Source: Azospirillum rugosum
GTDB lineage: Bacteria; Pseudomonadota; Alphaproteobacteria; Azospirillales; Azospirillaceae
Direction of reading: 5' to 3'
Assembly: GCF_017876155.1 (NCBI RefSeq)
Contig: NZ_JAGINP010000025.1
Location: 1-64,000, forward strand
Length of the DNA: 64,000 nucleotides
Shown here piece by piece: positions 21,865-30,625 of this stretch. The translations under genes and the position numbers were made by a program. A model generated the notes under the pieces. It was not told where the DNA came from. It worked only from the letters and a program-made list of their open reading frames with translations, and searched no databases. Position 1 is the first letter of the stretch, and each line of letters begins with the position of its first letter.

Positions 21865-22593
21865 TCACTCTACCCCGAACGTCGTCCGGTGGCTCTCGAC
21901 CATCACCTCGTCCAGCCGCCGGCCCGCCGTGAAGCCCTTCAGGCCCTCCGGGAAGGCCACGCCGTCCACCAGACGCGGGCAGGGCTCGGGCGCGCCGATG
22001 ACCTGGGTCACGGGGATGCGGGCGGCGTAGATGGGCAGGGCGTAGTCCTCCTCCTCGTCGCCGACGCCCTTGCTGCGGATCTTGGCGCTGGCCTCCTCGA
22101 TCTCCATGCCGACGACCATGGTCGCCTTGATCTCCTGCGCGGTGCTGGGGCGCAGCTCGGCGTTGCGGCCGGGGTAGAAGCGGTCGATCATGGCGTCCAG
22201 CGCGCGGGCCTTGGCTTCCAGATCCTCGATAATGTGGGCGGTGCCGAAGCACATCGCCGACCGGTAGTCCACGGAGTGGTTGAAGCCGCAGCGGGCGAGC
22301 ACGAGGCTGTCGAGGTGCGTCACGGTCAGGCAGACCGGCAGCCCCGGCTTCTGCGCGCGCAGCATCCGGCTGGCGGCGGAGCCGTGCCAGTACAGGTGCG
22401 TGCCCTCGCGCCAGAAGGCGGTCGGGGTGCAGAAGGGCTGGCCGTCGATGACGTAGGCGATGTGCGCGACCATCGCCGCGTCGAGGATGGCGTGCACGGC
22501 CGCGTGGTCATAGCGGCCGCGCTCGTGCAGGCGCTTCACCCGGCTGCGGTCGGTGACGGGGTAGCTGTCGGGCTGGGTGGCGGCGTCGGACAT
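21865..22593 (-). CDS. Pyridoxamine 5'-phosphate oxidase-family (split-barrel flavin) protein
   Basis: A 242-residue protein of the Pyridox_ox_2 type, a split-barrel fold that binds FMN, heme or F420 depending on the member. Visible features are the N-terminal AILDAAMVAHIAYVIDGQPF block, ending in the FCTPTAFW strand, and VCLTVTHLDSLVLAR. The true substrate is unknown. The ATG at 22593 has GAGG upstream and is preferred over a TTG at 22611. Confidence 0.78.
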   Translation of the reverse strand: MSDAATQPDSYPVTDRSRVKRLHERGRYDHAAVHAILDAAMVAHIAYVIDGQPFCTPTAFWREGTHLYWHGSAASRMLRAQKPGLPVCLTVTHLDSLVLARCGFNHSVDYRSAMCFGTAHIIEDLEAKARALDAMIDRFYPGRNAELRPSTAQEIKATMVVGMEIEEASAKIRSKGVGDEEEDYALPIYAARIPVTQVIGAPEPCPRLVDGVAFPEGLKGFTAGRRLDEVMVESHRTTFGVE

Positions 22594-22703
22594 CGGCGGG
22601 GCCTCGGGCAAGGGACGTCAATCGGTGAGGCCATATGGCACGACCAATTGGTCCCTTGCGAGGTCCGGAATCGCATCTTCCTATGGGTCCAATTTGAAAC
22701 CCG

Positions 22704-23618
22704 TCACAGCCGATCCGCCGCGAAGGTGTCGCAGGAGCGCAGCTGGCCGGAGTCGAACCCCGTGCGGAACCAGCGGACCCTCTGGGCGGAGCTGCCGTGG
22801 GTGAAGCTGTCCGGCGCCACCGTGCCGCGCGATTGCTTCTGAAGGCGGTCGTCGCCGATGGCGCTGGCGGCGTTCAGGGCCTCGTCCACGTCGCCGGGCT
22901 CGATGATCTGTTTCTGGCGGTTCGCCTGGTTGGCCCAGACGCCGGCAAGGCAGTCGGCCTGAAGCTCCAGCCGCACCGACAGGGCGTTGGCGTCGGCGCG
23001 GTTGCCGGCGCTCTGCTGGGCCTGCTGCACCCGGTCGGAGATGCCCAGCAGGTTCTGCACATGGTGCCCGACCTCGTGCGCGATCACATAGGCCTGGGCG
23101 AAGTCGCCCGGCGCGCGGAAGCGGTCGCGCAGGTCGCGGTAGAAGCTGAGGTCGATGTACAGCTTCTGGTCCAGCGGGCAGTAGAAGGGCCCCATGGCCG
23201 ACTGCGCCGTTCCGCATCCGGAATCGACCACGCCGGAGAACAGCACCAGCTTCGGGTCCTGATAGGTACGGCCCATCTGCTGGAACTGCGCCTGCCAGAC
23301 ATCCTCCGTGTCGGCCAGCACGACGGAGACGAAGCGCTTCAGCTCGTCGTCAGCGCCGTTGCGCGGGGCCTGGGACTGCTCATAACGCTGGTCCTGCTGT
23401 TGCTGCGGAGCGTTGCCCTCGATCAGGTCCAGCGGGTTGACGCCCAGCAGAAGCGAGACGACCAGCAGGATGGCCAGCCCGCCGATGCCCATCCCGCCGC
23501 GCCCGATCGGGATGCGGCCGCCGCCAAGGCCACCACCGAAGCCGCCGCGCGTGAAGCCGCCCGATTCGCCGCGGCGGTCTTCCACATTCTCGCTCTCCCG
23601 GCCGCCTTGCCACCGCAT
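22704..23618 (-). CDS. ypfJ: Neutral zinc metallopeptidase (YpfJ family)
   Basis: A 304-residue predicted membrane-anchored protease. A Gly/Arg-rich N-terminus precedes one hydrophobic segment (about residues 45-62, [15 protein letters not shown]) and an extra-cytoplasmic peptidase domain. The zinc motif HEVGHH is intact and a downstream [10 protein letters not shown] block provides the third-ligand region. Gly repeats at residues 20-45 are usual for the family. The biological substrate is not known. Confidence 0.88.
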   Translation of the reverse strand: MRWQGGRESENVEDRRGESGGFTRGGFGGGLGGGRIPIGRGGMGIGGLAILLVVSLLLGVNPLDLIEGNAPQQQQDQRYEQSQAPRNGADDELKRFVSVVLADTEDVWQAQFQQMGRTYQDPKLVLFSGVVDSGCGTAQSAMGPFYCPLDQKLYIDLSFYRDLRDRFRAPGDFAQAYVIAHEVGHHVQNLLGISDRVQQAQQSAGNRADANALSVRLELQADCLAGVWANQANRQKQIIEPGDVDEALNAASAIGDDRLQKQSRGTVAPDSFTHGSSAQRVRWFRTGFDSGQLRSCDTFAADRL

Positions 23619-23734
23619 CGTCCGATCCTCCGGTCATCCTGGAGCCAAGGAAACCGCCGGAGGGCGTCGCATGTTCCTGACGGCGGCGTCGTGTCGCGCT
23701 TGATCGCAAGCGCGGCCATTCCATCTGGTTGGGC

Positions 23735-24298
23735 ATGAGCTGGAACGCCGCCCCTGGCCAAACGCCCGATCCGTCTTTCGCACCCACCGACCCCGGCCGC
23801 CTGCCGTTCCGGGTGCGCTGGTGGCACGCGCTGATCTTCTGGGTTCTCGCCAACCTCTACGGCTTCTTCGAACGGGGAGGGGACCCGTTCCCCGGCTACC
23901 AGAAATCCTCGCTCCAGCCGCCGGGCTGGGCCTTCCCGGTGGTCTGGTTCACCATCAGCCTGATCCAGCTGTGGGGCGACGTGCGGCTGCTCAACACGCC
24001 GCGGACGATCCAGTACCGCGGCTCGCTGATCGGGTTGCAAGGGGCGTTGTGGCTTCTCTACGGCAGCTTCAACTTCGCCTATTTCACGCTGGGCAGCCCG
24101 ATCCTGGCGGCGGCCTGGACCATCTCCTACTTCATCATCGCGGGTTTCAGCATCGCCTTCGTCTGGAAGGACGACCGGCTGATCGCGGCAAGCTGGGTGC
24201 CGCTGGTGCTGTGGACCGGCTTCGCGTCCGTGGTCGCGGTGCATGGCGTGCTGCTGAACCCCGACCCGCTGTTCGGCACGCCGGCCTATCTGGGCTGA
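23735..24298 (+). CDS. TspO/MBR family protein
   Basis: A 187-residue integral membrane protein with five predicted helices. The family core is visible as KSSLQPPGWAFPVVWF, followed by the second helix and a Trp-rich fourth helix. TspO proteins bind tetrapyrroles and in Rhodobacter modulate porphyrin efflux and photosynthesis-gene expression in response to oxygen. The N-terminus is longer than usual by about 25 residues. The ATG at 23735 is preferred over a TTG two codons upstream. Confidence 0.75.
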   Translation: MSWNAAPGQTPDPSFAPTDPGRLPFRVRWWHALIFWVLANLYGFFERGGDPFPGYQKSSLQPPGWAFPVVWFTISLIQLWGDVRLLNTPRTIQYRGSLIGLQGALWLLYGSFNFAYFTLGSPILAAAWTISYFIIAGFSIAFVWKDDRLIAASWVPLVLWTGFASVVAVHGVLLNPDPLFGTPAYLG

Positions 24299-24301
24299 GC
24301 G

Positions 24302-25357
24302 TCAGCCCCGGTACCGGTGCGTCGCCCCGGTGAAATCCTCCACCGTGTAACCGCCGTCTTCGTCCGGCCGCACCCAGCCCTCCGCCGCGGGGGCCTTGCC
24401 GTGCCCGCCGGGGATGTCCAGCACGTAGGTCGGCTGGCAGAGGCCGGAGACGCGCCCGCGCAGCCCCTTCACCAGCGCCCGCCCCTCGGCCAGCGTCGGG
24501 CGGAAGTGGCTGGTGCCGGCGGCAAGGTCGGGATGGTGCAGGTAATAAGGTTTGATCCGGTTGCGCACCAACCCGCGGAACAGCGCCTCCAGCGCCGCCG
24601 CGTCGTCGTTGACGCCCTTCAGCAGCACCGTCTGGCCGAGCAGCGGAATGCCCGCCTCCACCAGCCGTGCCACGGCGCCGCGCGCCTCCGCCGTCAGCTC
24701 GTCCGCGTGGTTGACGTGCACGGCGATCCAGGTCGCCACGTCCGGCGCGGTCAGCGCCTCCACCAGCTCCGCCGTCACGCGGGCCGGGTCGGCGACGGGG
24801 ATGCGGGTGTGCAGCCGCACCACCCCGACATGGGGGATGGCCGACAGGGCCTGCACGATGTGGGTCAGCCGGCGCGGCGACAGCAGCAGGGGGTCGCCGC
24901 CGGTGACCACCACCTCCCACACCTCTGGATGCTCCCGCACGTACGCCAGCGCCGCGTCCAGCTCGTCCGGCGACAGGGCCTCCCCGCCGGGGCCGACCAT
25001 CTCGCGGCGGAAGCAGAAGCGGCAATAGACCGCGCAGGCGTGCAGCGGCTTCAGCAGGACCCGGTCCGGGTAGCGGTGGACGATGCCCTTCACCGGGCTG
25101 CGCGCCACGTCGCCGATGGGGTCGGCGCGCTCCTCCGGCGCGGTGTACGCCTCCTCCGCGCTCGGCACGTACTGGGCGTACAGCGGGTCGCCGGGGGACG
25201 TACCCTCCAGTTTCTCCAGCAGGTACGGGGTCAGCGCGACGGCGTAGCGGCCGGCCACGTCGGCGACCGCCGCGCCCGCCTCGGGCGTCATCAGCCCGGC
25301 ATCCACCAGATCGGAGACGCTGTGCGCAGCCTTCATCGCATCTTCCCGAAAGGGCAT
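24302..25357 (-). CDS. Lysine 2,3-aminomutase-like radical SAM protein (KamA/EpmB type)
   Basis: A 351-residue radical-SAM, PLP-dependent enzyme. The cluster motif is Cys108, Cys112 and Cys115 (CAVYCRFCFRREM), TGGDPLLL follows, and the PLP lysine is in DIPGGHGK (Lys321). It is short, like EpmB, lacking the zinc-binding C-terminal extension of clostridial lysine aminomutase. EpmB makes beta-lysine for modification of elongation factor P; no efp or epmA gene is adjacent, so the role is inferred from family only. The ATG at 25336, with GGAAG upstream, is an alternative start. Confidence 0.85.
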   Translation of the reverse strand: MPFREDAMKAAHSVSDLVDAGLMTPEAGAAVADVAGRYAVALTPYLLEKLEGTSPGDPLYAQYVPSAEEAYTAPEERADPIGDVARSPVKGIVHRYPDRVLLKPLHACAVYCRFCFRREMVGPGGEALSPDELDAALAYVREHPEVWEVVVTGGDPLLLSPRRLTHIVQALSAIPHVGVVRLHTRIPVADPARVTAELVEALTAPDVATWIAVHVNHADELTAEARGAVARLVEAGIPLLGQTVLLKGVNDDAAALEALFRGLVRNRIKPYYLHHPDLAAGTSHFRPTLAEGRALVKGLRGRVSGLCQPTYVLDIPGGHGKAPAAEGWVRPDEDGGYTVEDFTGATHRYRG

Positions 25358-25399
25358 TCCATCCTATAGTAGGGGCTCGCTCTTACTCCCGCAGGCCCC

Positions 25400-26158
25400 A
25401 TGCTGTCGACTCTTCCCCGCCTCATCGGTCACCGCGGCGCCAAGGAAAGCGCGCCGGAGAACACGCTCGCCAGCCTTCGCGAGGCCGCCCGCCAGGGCGC
25501 CCGCTGGGTGGAGGTGGACGTCATGCTGACGCGCGACCACCAGCCGGTGCTGATCCACGACGACACGCTGAACCGCACCACCAGCGGCTTCGGCCCGGTC
25601 CCCGACCTGACCCTGGCGGAGCTGAAGCGGCTCGACGCCGGCTCCTGGTTCGATCCCCGTTTCGCCAGCGAAACGGTTCCGACGCTGGAGGAGGCGCTGG
25701 CCCTGATCGCCGACCTCGGCCTCGGCCTGAACCTGGAGATCAAGCCCTACCCCGGCCAGGACGTGCCCACGGCGGAGATCGCCATCGCCACGCTGAAGCG
25801 CCTGTGGCCCCCCGACCGGCCGCTGCTCCTCTCCAGCTTCGAGGTGCCCTGCCTGGAGGTGGCGCGCGATCTGGCGCCGGACATCCCCCGCGGCTACCTG
25901 CTGTGGGAACCGCCCGCCGACTGGGCGGCCATCGCCGACCGGGTGGGGGCCGCCACGCTCAACGTCCACCAGGACCGCCAGACGGCGGAGAGCGTCGCCG
26001 CCTACCGCGCCACCGGCCGGCCGGTTCTGGCCTACACGGTCAACGACCCGCAACGCGCGCAAACGCTGTTCGGCTGGGGTGTCGCCGCCGTCTTCACCGA
26101 CGCGCCGGGCCGCCTCGCCGCGTCCCTGGGCAACGGCGCGGCGGAGGAAAATCCCTAA
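25400..26158 (+). CDS. Glycerophosphodiester phosphodiesterase
   Basis: A 252-residue cytosolic GDPD/UgpQ-type enzyme releasing glycerol-3-phosphate from deacylated phospholipids. The signature IGHRGAKESAPENTLASL and the metal/catalytic blocks WVEVDVMLTRD and VLIHDDTLNRTT are complete, and LNLEIKP gives the further acidic ligand. No signal peptide is seen. It diverges from the KamA-like gene across 42 bases containing CTATAG. Confidence 0.92.
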   Translation: MLSTLPRLIGHRGAKESAPENTLASLREAARQGARWVEVDVMLTRDHQPVLIHDDTLNRTTSGFGPVPDLTLAELKRLDAGSWFDPRFASETVPTLEEALALIADLGLGLNLEIKPYPGQDVPTAEIAIATLKRLWPPDRPLLLSSFEVPCLEVARDLAPDIPRGYLLWEPPADWAAIADRVGAATLNVHQDRQTAESVAAYRATGRPVLAYTVNDPQRAQTLFGWGVAAVFTDAPGRLAASLGNGAAEENP

Positions 26159-26250
26159 CCCATGAGAAAACGACATGACGCATAGGGAAATGGCTCTGTG
26201 GCAGATTTTTTTCTAACTCCGCGAATCCGCTCGTCCGCACGGAAATTTCC

Positions 26251-26311
26251 TCATATATAGATCGCTCGTGGCGGCAGGACCGTCGGGAGTAGACCTCCCG
26301 GCGGGGTTTTT
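26251..26311 (+). promoter_or_regulatory. AT-rich -10 and terminator-like hairpin upstream of the NMO-like gene
   Basis: CATATATAG (26252-26260) is an excellent -10 element but lacks a clear -35. About 20 bases on, a 9-bp stem (CGTCGGGAG 26281-26289 with CTCCCGGCG 26295-26303, one G-T pair) is followed by GGGGTTTTT. The arrangement of promoter, short leader, hairpin with T-run and gene resembles the miaB and rimP leaders. The hairpin could instead end the transcript from the phosphodiesterase gene. Confidence 0.45.
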
Positions 26312-26379
26312 CGTCGTCCGGCAGGTCATGTTTCCTGGGTGCCCGGCGTGAGGGCGCTCGTTCGGTTTTGGAGGTTTCG

Positions 26380-27777
26380 TTGAAGGCGCTTAAGCCGTTG
26401 CTGATGTCTGGCCGGGAGGTTCTGCCGCTCGTCGAGGGTGGCAAGGGAATTGCCGTCTCCAACGGGGAAAGCTCCGGCGCCTGGGCGGCGGCCGGGGGCA
26501 TCGGGACGTTCTCCGGCGTGAACGCCGACAGCTACGACGCGGACGGCAACCTCCTGCCGCAGGTCTACCACGGCAAGACCCGGCGGGAGCGCCACGACGA
26601 GCTGATCCGCTACGGCATCGAAGGCGGCATCGCGCAGGCCCGCATCGCGCACGAGGCGTCGAACGGCCAGGGCCGCATCCACATGAACGTCCTGTGGGAG
26701 ATGGGTGGGGCGGAGCACATCCTGCACGGCGTGCTGGAAGGCTCCCAGGGCCTGATCCACGGCGTCACCTGCGGCGCCGGCATGCCCTACCGCGTGGCCG
26801 AGATCGCGGTGCGCCACGGCGTCCACTACTACCCGATCGTCTCCTCGGCGCGCGCCTTCCGCGCGCTGTGGCTGCGCGCCTACCACAAGTTCCGCGACAA
26901 CCTGGGCGGCGTGGTCTACGAGGACCCGTGGCTGGCCGGCGGCCACAACGGCCTGTCCAACTCCGAGGACCCGCAGAAGCCGGAGGATCCGTTCCCCCGC
27001 GTCCTGGCCCTGCGCCAGATGCTGAACAGCTTCGGCCTGAACGACACGCCCATCGTCATGGCGGGCGGCGTCTGGTGGCTGTCGGACTGGGAAGACTGGA
27101 TCGACAACCCCGACCTGGGCCCGGTCGCCTTCCAGTTCGGCACGCGCCCGCTGCTGACCCAGGAAAGCCCGATCTCCATGGCGTGGAAGCGCCGGCTGCT
27201 GACGCTGAAGGAAGGCGACGTCTTCCTGAACCGCTTCTCGCCGACCGGCTTCTACTCCTCCGCGGTCAAGAACCCGTTCCTGATGGACCTGATGGCCCGG
27301 TCGGAACGCCAGGTCGCCTACCTGCCGAAGCCGGTGGGCGAGCATTCGGCGGAGCTGCCGCTGGGCCCCCGCGGCCGTCCGGTCTACGTCACCGCGACGG
27401 ACAAGGTCCGGGCGGAGGGCTGGATCGCCGAGGGCTTCACCACCGGGCTGAAGACCCCGGACAGCACGGTCGTCTTCGTGACCCCGGCGCAGGCGGAGAC
27501 CATCCACCGCGACCAGGTGGACTGCATGGGCTGCCTGTCGGCCTGCAACTTCTCCAACTGGGCGCAGAACGAGGAAGGCACCACCGGCAAGCGCGCCGAC
27601 CCGCGGTCCTACTGCATCCAGAAGACGCTCCAGGCCGTCAGCCACACCGACGACTGCGAGCACCAGCTGATGTTCGCCGGGCACAACGCCTTCCGCTTCG
27701 GCAGCGACCCCTACTACAAGGACGGCTTCATCCCCACGGTGAAGCAGCTGGTCGAGCGGATCGCCACCGGCTTCTGA
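26380..27777 (+). CDS. Nitronate monooxygenase-like flavoprotein with a Cys cluster
   Basis: A 465-residue protein related to the 2-nitropropane dioxygenase/PfaD branch of FMN-dependent TIM barrels. Blocks such as GGIGTFSGV, HGVTCGAGMPYR, IVMAGGVWWL and VAFQFGTRPLLTQESP are consistent with FMN and phosphate binding. Unusually, the C-terminal part has CMGCLSAC (Cys382, Cys385, Cys389) plus Cys412 and Cys426, a spacing that could hold a [4Fe-4S] cluster. The TTG at 26380 is preferred because GGAGG (26370-26374) sits five bases before it; a TTG at 26368 is in frame. The substrate is unknown. Confidence 0.75.
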   Translation: MKALKPLLMSGREVLPLVEGGKGIAVSNGESSGAWAAAGGIGTFSGVNADSYDADGNLLPQVYHGKTRRERHDELIRYGIEGGIAQARIAHEASNGQGRIHMNVLWEMGGAEHILHGVLEGSQGLIHGVTCGAGMPYRVAEIAVRHGVHYYPIVSSARAFRALWLRAYHKFRDNLGGVVYEDPWLAGGHNGLSNSEDPQKPEDPFPRVLALRQMLNSFGLNDTPIVMAGGVWWLSDWEDWIDNPDLGPVAFQFGTRPLLTQESPISMAWKRRLLTLKEGDVFLNRFSPTGFYSSAVKNPFLMDLMARSERQVAYLPKPVGEHSAELPLGPRGRPVYVTATDKVRAEGWIAEGFTTGLKTPDSTVVFVTPAQAETIHRDQVDCMGCLSACNFSNWAQNEEGTTGKRADPRSYCIQKTLQAVSHTDDCEHQLMFAGHNAFRFGSDPYYKDGFIPTVKQLVERIATGF

Positions 27778-27862
27778 CCGCCGGGCGGCAGGATCGCAAG
27801 GCGGCAAGCGGGCAATGAAGGCGGTATTTCGCGGGCATTCCGCGCAACCGCCTTGCTCCGCG

Positions 27863-27881
27863 AGCTGAAATCGTTCTAAAG
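27863..27881 (+). promoter_or_regulatory. Degenerate Irr-box-like site upstream of irr
   Basis: The sequence GCTGAAATCGTTCTAAAG has one intact half (TTCTAAA) of the Irr box TTTAGAANNNTTCTAAA and a weak left half. It lies about 95 bases before irr and could allow autoregulation. Confidence 0.35.
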
Positions 27882-27973
27882 TGATCGGACTGCGGCGGTT
27901 CGTCGCAGTCCGTTTCGTTTTTGGTGGCCGAACGCCCGACCACGACGCCCGATCACGACGAACGCAGACCAGA

Positions 27974-28405
27974 ATGACCGGCATCCGTCCTTACAAGCGC
28001 GCCCTCGACCGCCTGCAGACCGCGGGCTTCCGTCCGACCCGCCAGCGCCTGGGCCTCGCCCGGCTGCTGTTCGAGGGCGAACACCGGCATGTGACGGCGG
28101 AGCAGCTGCACACGGAGGCGATGGGCACCGACCTGCGCGTGTCGCTCGCCACCGTCTACAACACGCTGAACCAGTTCACCGCCGCCGGCCTGCTGCGCGA
28201 GGTGGTGGTGGAGTCCGGCAAGTCCTACTTCGACACCAACACCGCCGACCACCATCACTTCTTCCTGGAAGGCACCGGCCGGCTGGAGGACATCGCGGCG
28301 GACGACATCGTCGTGCAGAACCTGCCGCAGCCGCCGAAGGGCACGCGGGTGGCCCGTGTGGACGTCATCGTCCGCCTGGCGGAGGACGACGGCGAGGCCG
28401 CGTAA
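27974..28405 (+). CDS. irr: Iron response regulator Irr (Fur family)
   Basis: A 143-residue Fur-superfamily repressor/activator that in alphaproteobacteria senses heme status and controls iron and heme genes. The winged helix (about residues 15-85) includes GFRPTRQRLGLARLL and SLATVYNTLNQF. The histidine triplet ADHHHFF (His93-95) matches the heme-binding HxH region of Irr; the N-terminal GCPW heme motif of Bradyrhizobium Irr is absent, as in many orthologues. The ATG at 27974 is chosen from homology. A near-perfect Irr box lies just downstream, before rubrerythrin. Confidence 0.88.
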   Translation: MTGIRPYKRALDRLQTAGFRPTRQRLGLARLLFEGEHRHVTAEQLHTEAMGTDLRVSLATVYNTLNQFTAAGLLREVVVESGKSYFDTNTADHHHFFLEGTGRLEDIAADDIVVQNLPQPPKGTRVARVDVIVRLAEDDGEAA

Positions 28406-28467
28406 GGCACGTTCCGGGCACCGCGAACACCTCTCATCATCATTTCGGCGCCAAAGCCCTGCCAATG

Positions 28468-28488
28468 GTTTTAGAGCCGTTCTAAAAC
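28468..28488 (+). promoter_or_regulatory. Irr box (ICE) upstream of rubrerythrin
   Basis: The palindrome GTTTTAGA-N5-TCTAAAAC has perfect 8-bp arms (28468-28475 and 28481-28488) and fits the known iron control element TTTAGAANNNTTCTAAA, apart from the innermost pair. It lies 109 bases before the rubrerythrin ATG and directly after irr. Confidence 0.8.
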
Positions 28489-28597
28489 ATTGACGAGGCA
28501 CCCCCGTCGGTGGCATAAGCCAAAGGCTATGCTCGGCCGCCTGAGGCCACATGCCCGCGCGCGACCGGGCCAGACAAACCGTCTGGAGGGAACCGCC

Positions 28598-29011
28598 ATG
28601 TCGCTTAAGGGCACCAAGACCGAAGAAAACCTGAAGGCCGCCTTCGCCGGCGAGAGCCAGGCCAACCGCCGCTACCTCTATTTCGCCCAGAAGGCCGACG
28701 TCGAAGGCTACAACGACGTCGCCGCCGTCTTCCGCTCCACGGCGGAGGGCGAGACCGGCCACGCCCACGGCCACCTGGAATTCCTGGAAGAGGTCGGCGA
28801 CCCGGCCACCGGCCTGCCGATCGGCGAAACCTCGGCCAACCTGAAGGCCGCCATCGCCGGCGAGACCCACGAATACACCGACATGTACCCGGGCATGGCC
28901 CGCACCGCCCGCGACGAGGGCTTCGACGAGGTCGCGGACTGGTTCGAAACGCTGGCCAAAGCCGAAAAGAGCCACGCCGGCCGCTTCCAGAAGGCGCTGG
29001 ACCAGCTGTAA
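28598..29011 (+). CDS. Rubrerythrin (diiron domain only)
   Basis: A 137-residue four-helix-bundle diiron protein for peroxide reduction in the cytosol. Diiron ligands are visible in [34 protein letters not shown] and [10 protein letters not shown]. It has no rubredoxin domain, so electrons must come from another protein; the Fe-S protein encoded next is a candidate. GGAGGG precedes the ATG at 28598. The Irr box upstream and the irr gene itself point to iron/heme-dependent control. Confidence 0.92.
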   Translation: MSLKGTKTEENLKAAFAGESQANRRYLYFAQKADVEGYNDVAAVFRSTAEGETGHAHGHLEFLEEVGDPATGLPIGETSANLKAAIAGETHEYTDMYPGMARTARDEGFDEVADWFETLAKAEKSHAGRFQKALDQL

Positions 29012-29043
29012 CGCCGTTGGTGGGTGCTGATGGTGGGAGGGAT

Positions 29044-29165
29044 TTTCACCACGAAGACACAAAGGACACAAAGATTGTCACAAAGGGCGTTCGGCATGCT
29101 TGGGCGCCCCGAAAAGCCGGAACGTCTTAGTGAAATTCTTTGTGTCTTAGTGTCTTTGTGGTGAA
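29044..29165. repeat. Dispersed inverted repeat family B, copy 1
   Basis: Arms TTCACCACGAAGACACAAAG... (29044-29073) and ...GTGTCTTTGTGGTGAA (29138-29165) face each other around a 64-base spacer. The motif belongs to the CACCACAGAGACACAGAGG type repeated at 31249 and 63072. It fills the gap between rubrerythrin and the Fe-S protein. Confidence 0.8.
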
Positions 29166-29258
29166 TCCCCCGCCACCGCGACACCTTTCCGACGCGCGAA
29201 CACCGAACGAACGAAAACGGCCGGCAACGAACCGGCTTCCCAGGGAGGGATCACGCCC

Positions 29259-30614
29259 ATGCGCGAAGGCAGCCTGGAGGCGCCCGTCCGGCATCCGCTC
29301 GACTGGCGAAATCCGGACTTCTATGACGAGGCCAAGCTCGACGCCGAAATGCGCCGGGTCTTCGAGATCTGCCACGGCTGCCGCCGCTGCTTCAATCTGT
29401 GCGACAGCTTTCCGCGCCTGTTCGACCTCGTAGACAATGCCGGCGACGCCGAGGTGCACGGCGTGGAGTCCAAGGACTTCAAGCCGGTCGTGGACGCCTG
29501 CACGCTCTGCGACATGTGCTTCATGACCAAATGCCCCTACGTGCCGCCGCACGAATGGGCGCTGGACTTCCCGCACCTGATGGTCCGCTACCGCGCGGTG
29601 GAGGCGAAGAAGGCGGGCGTGCCCTTCGCGTTGAAGCAGCTGACCCAGACCGACCGCAACGGCAAGCTCGCGGGGGCCGTCGCGCCGCTCGCCAACTGGG
29701 CCTCGGACGAGAAGAACACGCTGACCCGTCCGCTGCTGGAAAAGGTCGCCGACGTCCATCGGGAGGCGCACCTGCCGAAGTTCCACGGCAAGACCTTCGC
29801 CATGCGCGCCAAGGCGGAACCGGCGCCCGCCAACACCGCCGCCCCGGCCTACGGCAAGCGCAAGGCGGTGCTCTACGCCACCTGCTTCGCCAACTACAAC
29901 AACCCGGCCATCGGCATGGCCGCGCGCGCGATCCTCGCCAAGAACGGCGTGGAGACGGAGGTCGTCTACCCCTCCTGCTGCGGCATGCCCCAGCTGGAGC
30001 AGGGCGACCTGGAGAAGGTGGACCGCAACGCCGCCCGCGTGGCGACCGCGCTGGCGCCCTGGATCGCGAAGGGCTACGACGTGGTCGCCCTGGTGCCCAG
30101 CTGCGCCCTGATGCTGAAGATGGAATGGCCGCTGATCGTGCCGAAGGACTCAGCCCACCGCCGGGCGGTGGAGGACTTGGCCCAGGCCACCTACGACGTC
30201 AGCGAATACATCGTGGACATCGCCCGCAAGGACGGACTGGCGGAGGGCTTGCAGCCGCTCCCCGGCGGGGTCGCGCTGCACATCGCCTGCCACGCCCGCG
30301 CCCAGAACATGGGGCAGAAGGCGACGGAGATGCTGCGCCTGATCCCGCAGGCCGACCTGAAGGTGATCGAGCGCTGCTCCGGCCACGGCGGCTCCTGGGG
30401 CGTCCTGACGGAGAATTTCCCGACCGCGCTGAAGGTCGGCAAGCCGGTGGCGAACCAGGCGTCCAAGGCGGGCAAGGCCTTCCTCGCGTCGGAATGCCCC
30501 ATCGCCGGCCCGCACATCATGCAGGGCATGGAACGGCTGAACGGCGAAGGGCCGCTGCCGGAGCATCTGCACCCCATCGAAATCTTCGCCCGCGCCTACG
30601 GCATTACCGTGTGA
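29259..30614 (+). CDS. GlpC/HdrD-like Fe-S oxidoreductase
   Basis: A 451-residue protein with two N-terminal [4Fe-4S] motifs: Cys38-X2-Cys41-X2-Cys44-X3-Cys48 and Cys81-X2-Cys84-X2-Cys87-X4-Cys92-Pro. Two CCG-type domains follow; the first has YPSCCGMP, the second has RCSGHGGSWG in place of CCG. No membrane segment is seen. Proteins of this kind are commonly linked to rubrerythrin and DUF3501 genes, as here, suggesting an electron-transfer partner for peroxide reduction; this is inference from context. It is separated from the next gene by 11 bases. Confidence 0.85.
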   Translation: MREGSLEAPVRHPLDWRNPDFYDEAKLDAEMRRVFEICHGCRRCFNLCDSFPRLFDLVDNAGDAEVHGVESKDFKPVVDACTLCDMCFMTKCPYVPPHEWALDFPHLMVRYRAVEAKKAGVPFALKQLTQTDRNGKLAGAVAPLANWASDEKNTLTRPLLEKVADVHREAHLPKFHGKTFAMRAKAEPAPANTAAPAYGKRKAVLYATCFANYNNPAIGMAARAILAKNGVETEVVYPSCCGMPQLEQGDLEKVDRNAARVATALAPWIAKGYDVVALVPSCALMLKMEWPLIVPKDSAHRRAVEDLAQATYDVSEYIVDIARKDGLAEGLQPLPGGVALHIACHARAQNMGQKATEMLRLIPQADLKVIERCSGHGGSWGVLTENFPTALKVGKPVANQASKAGKAFLASECPIAGPHIMQGMERLNGEGPLPEHLHPIEIFARAYGITV

Positions 30615-30625
30615 GGAAAACTCCC

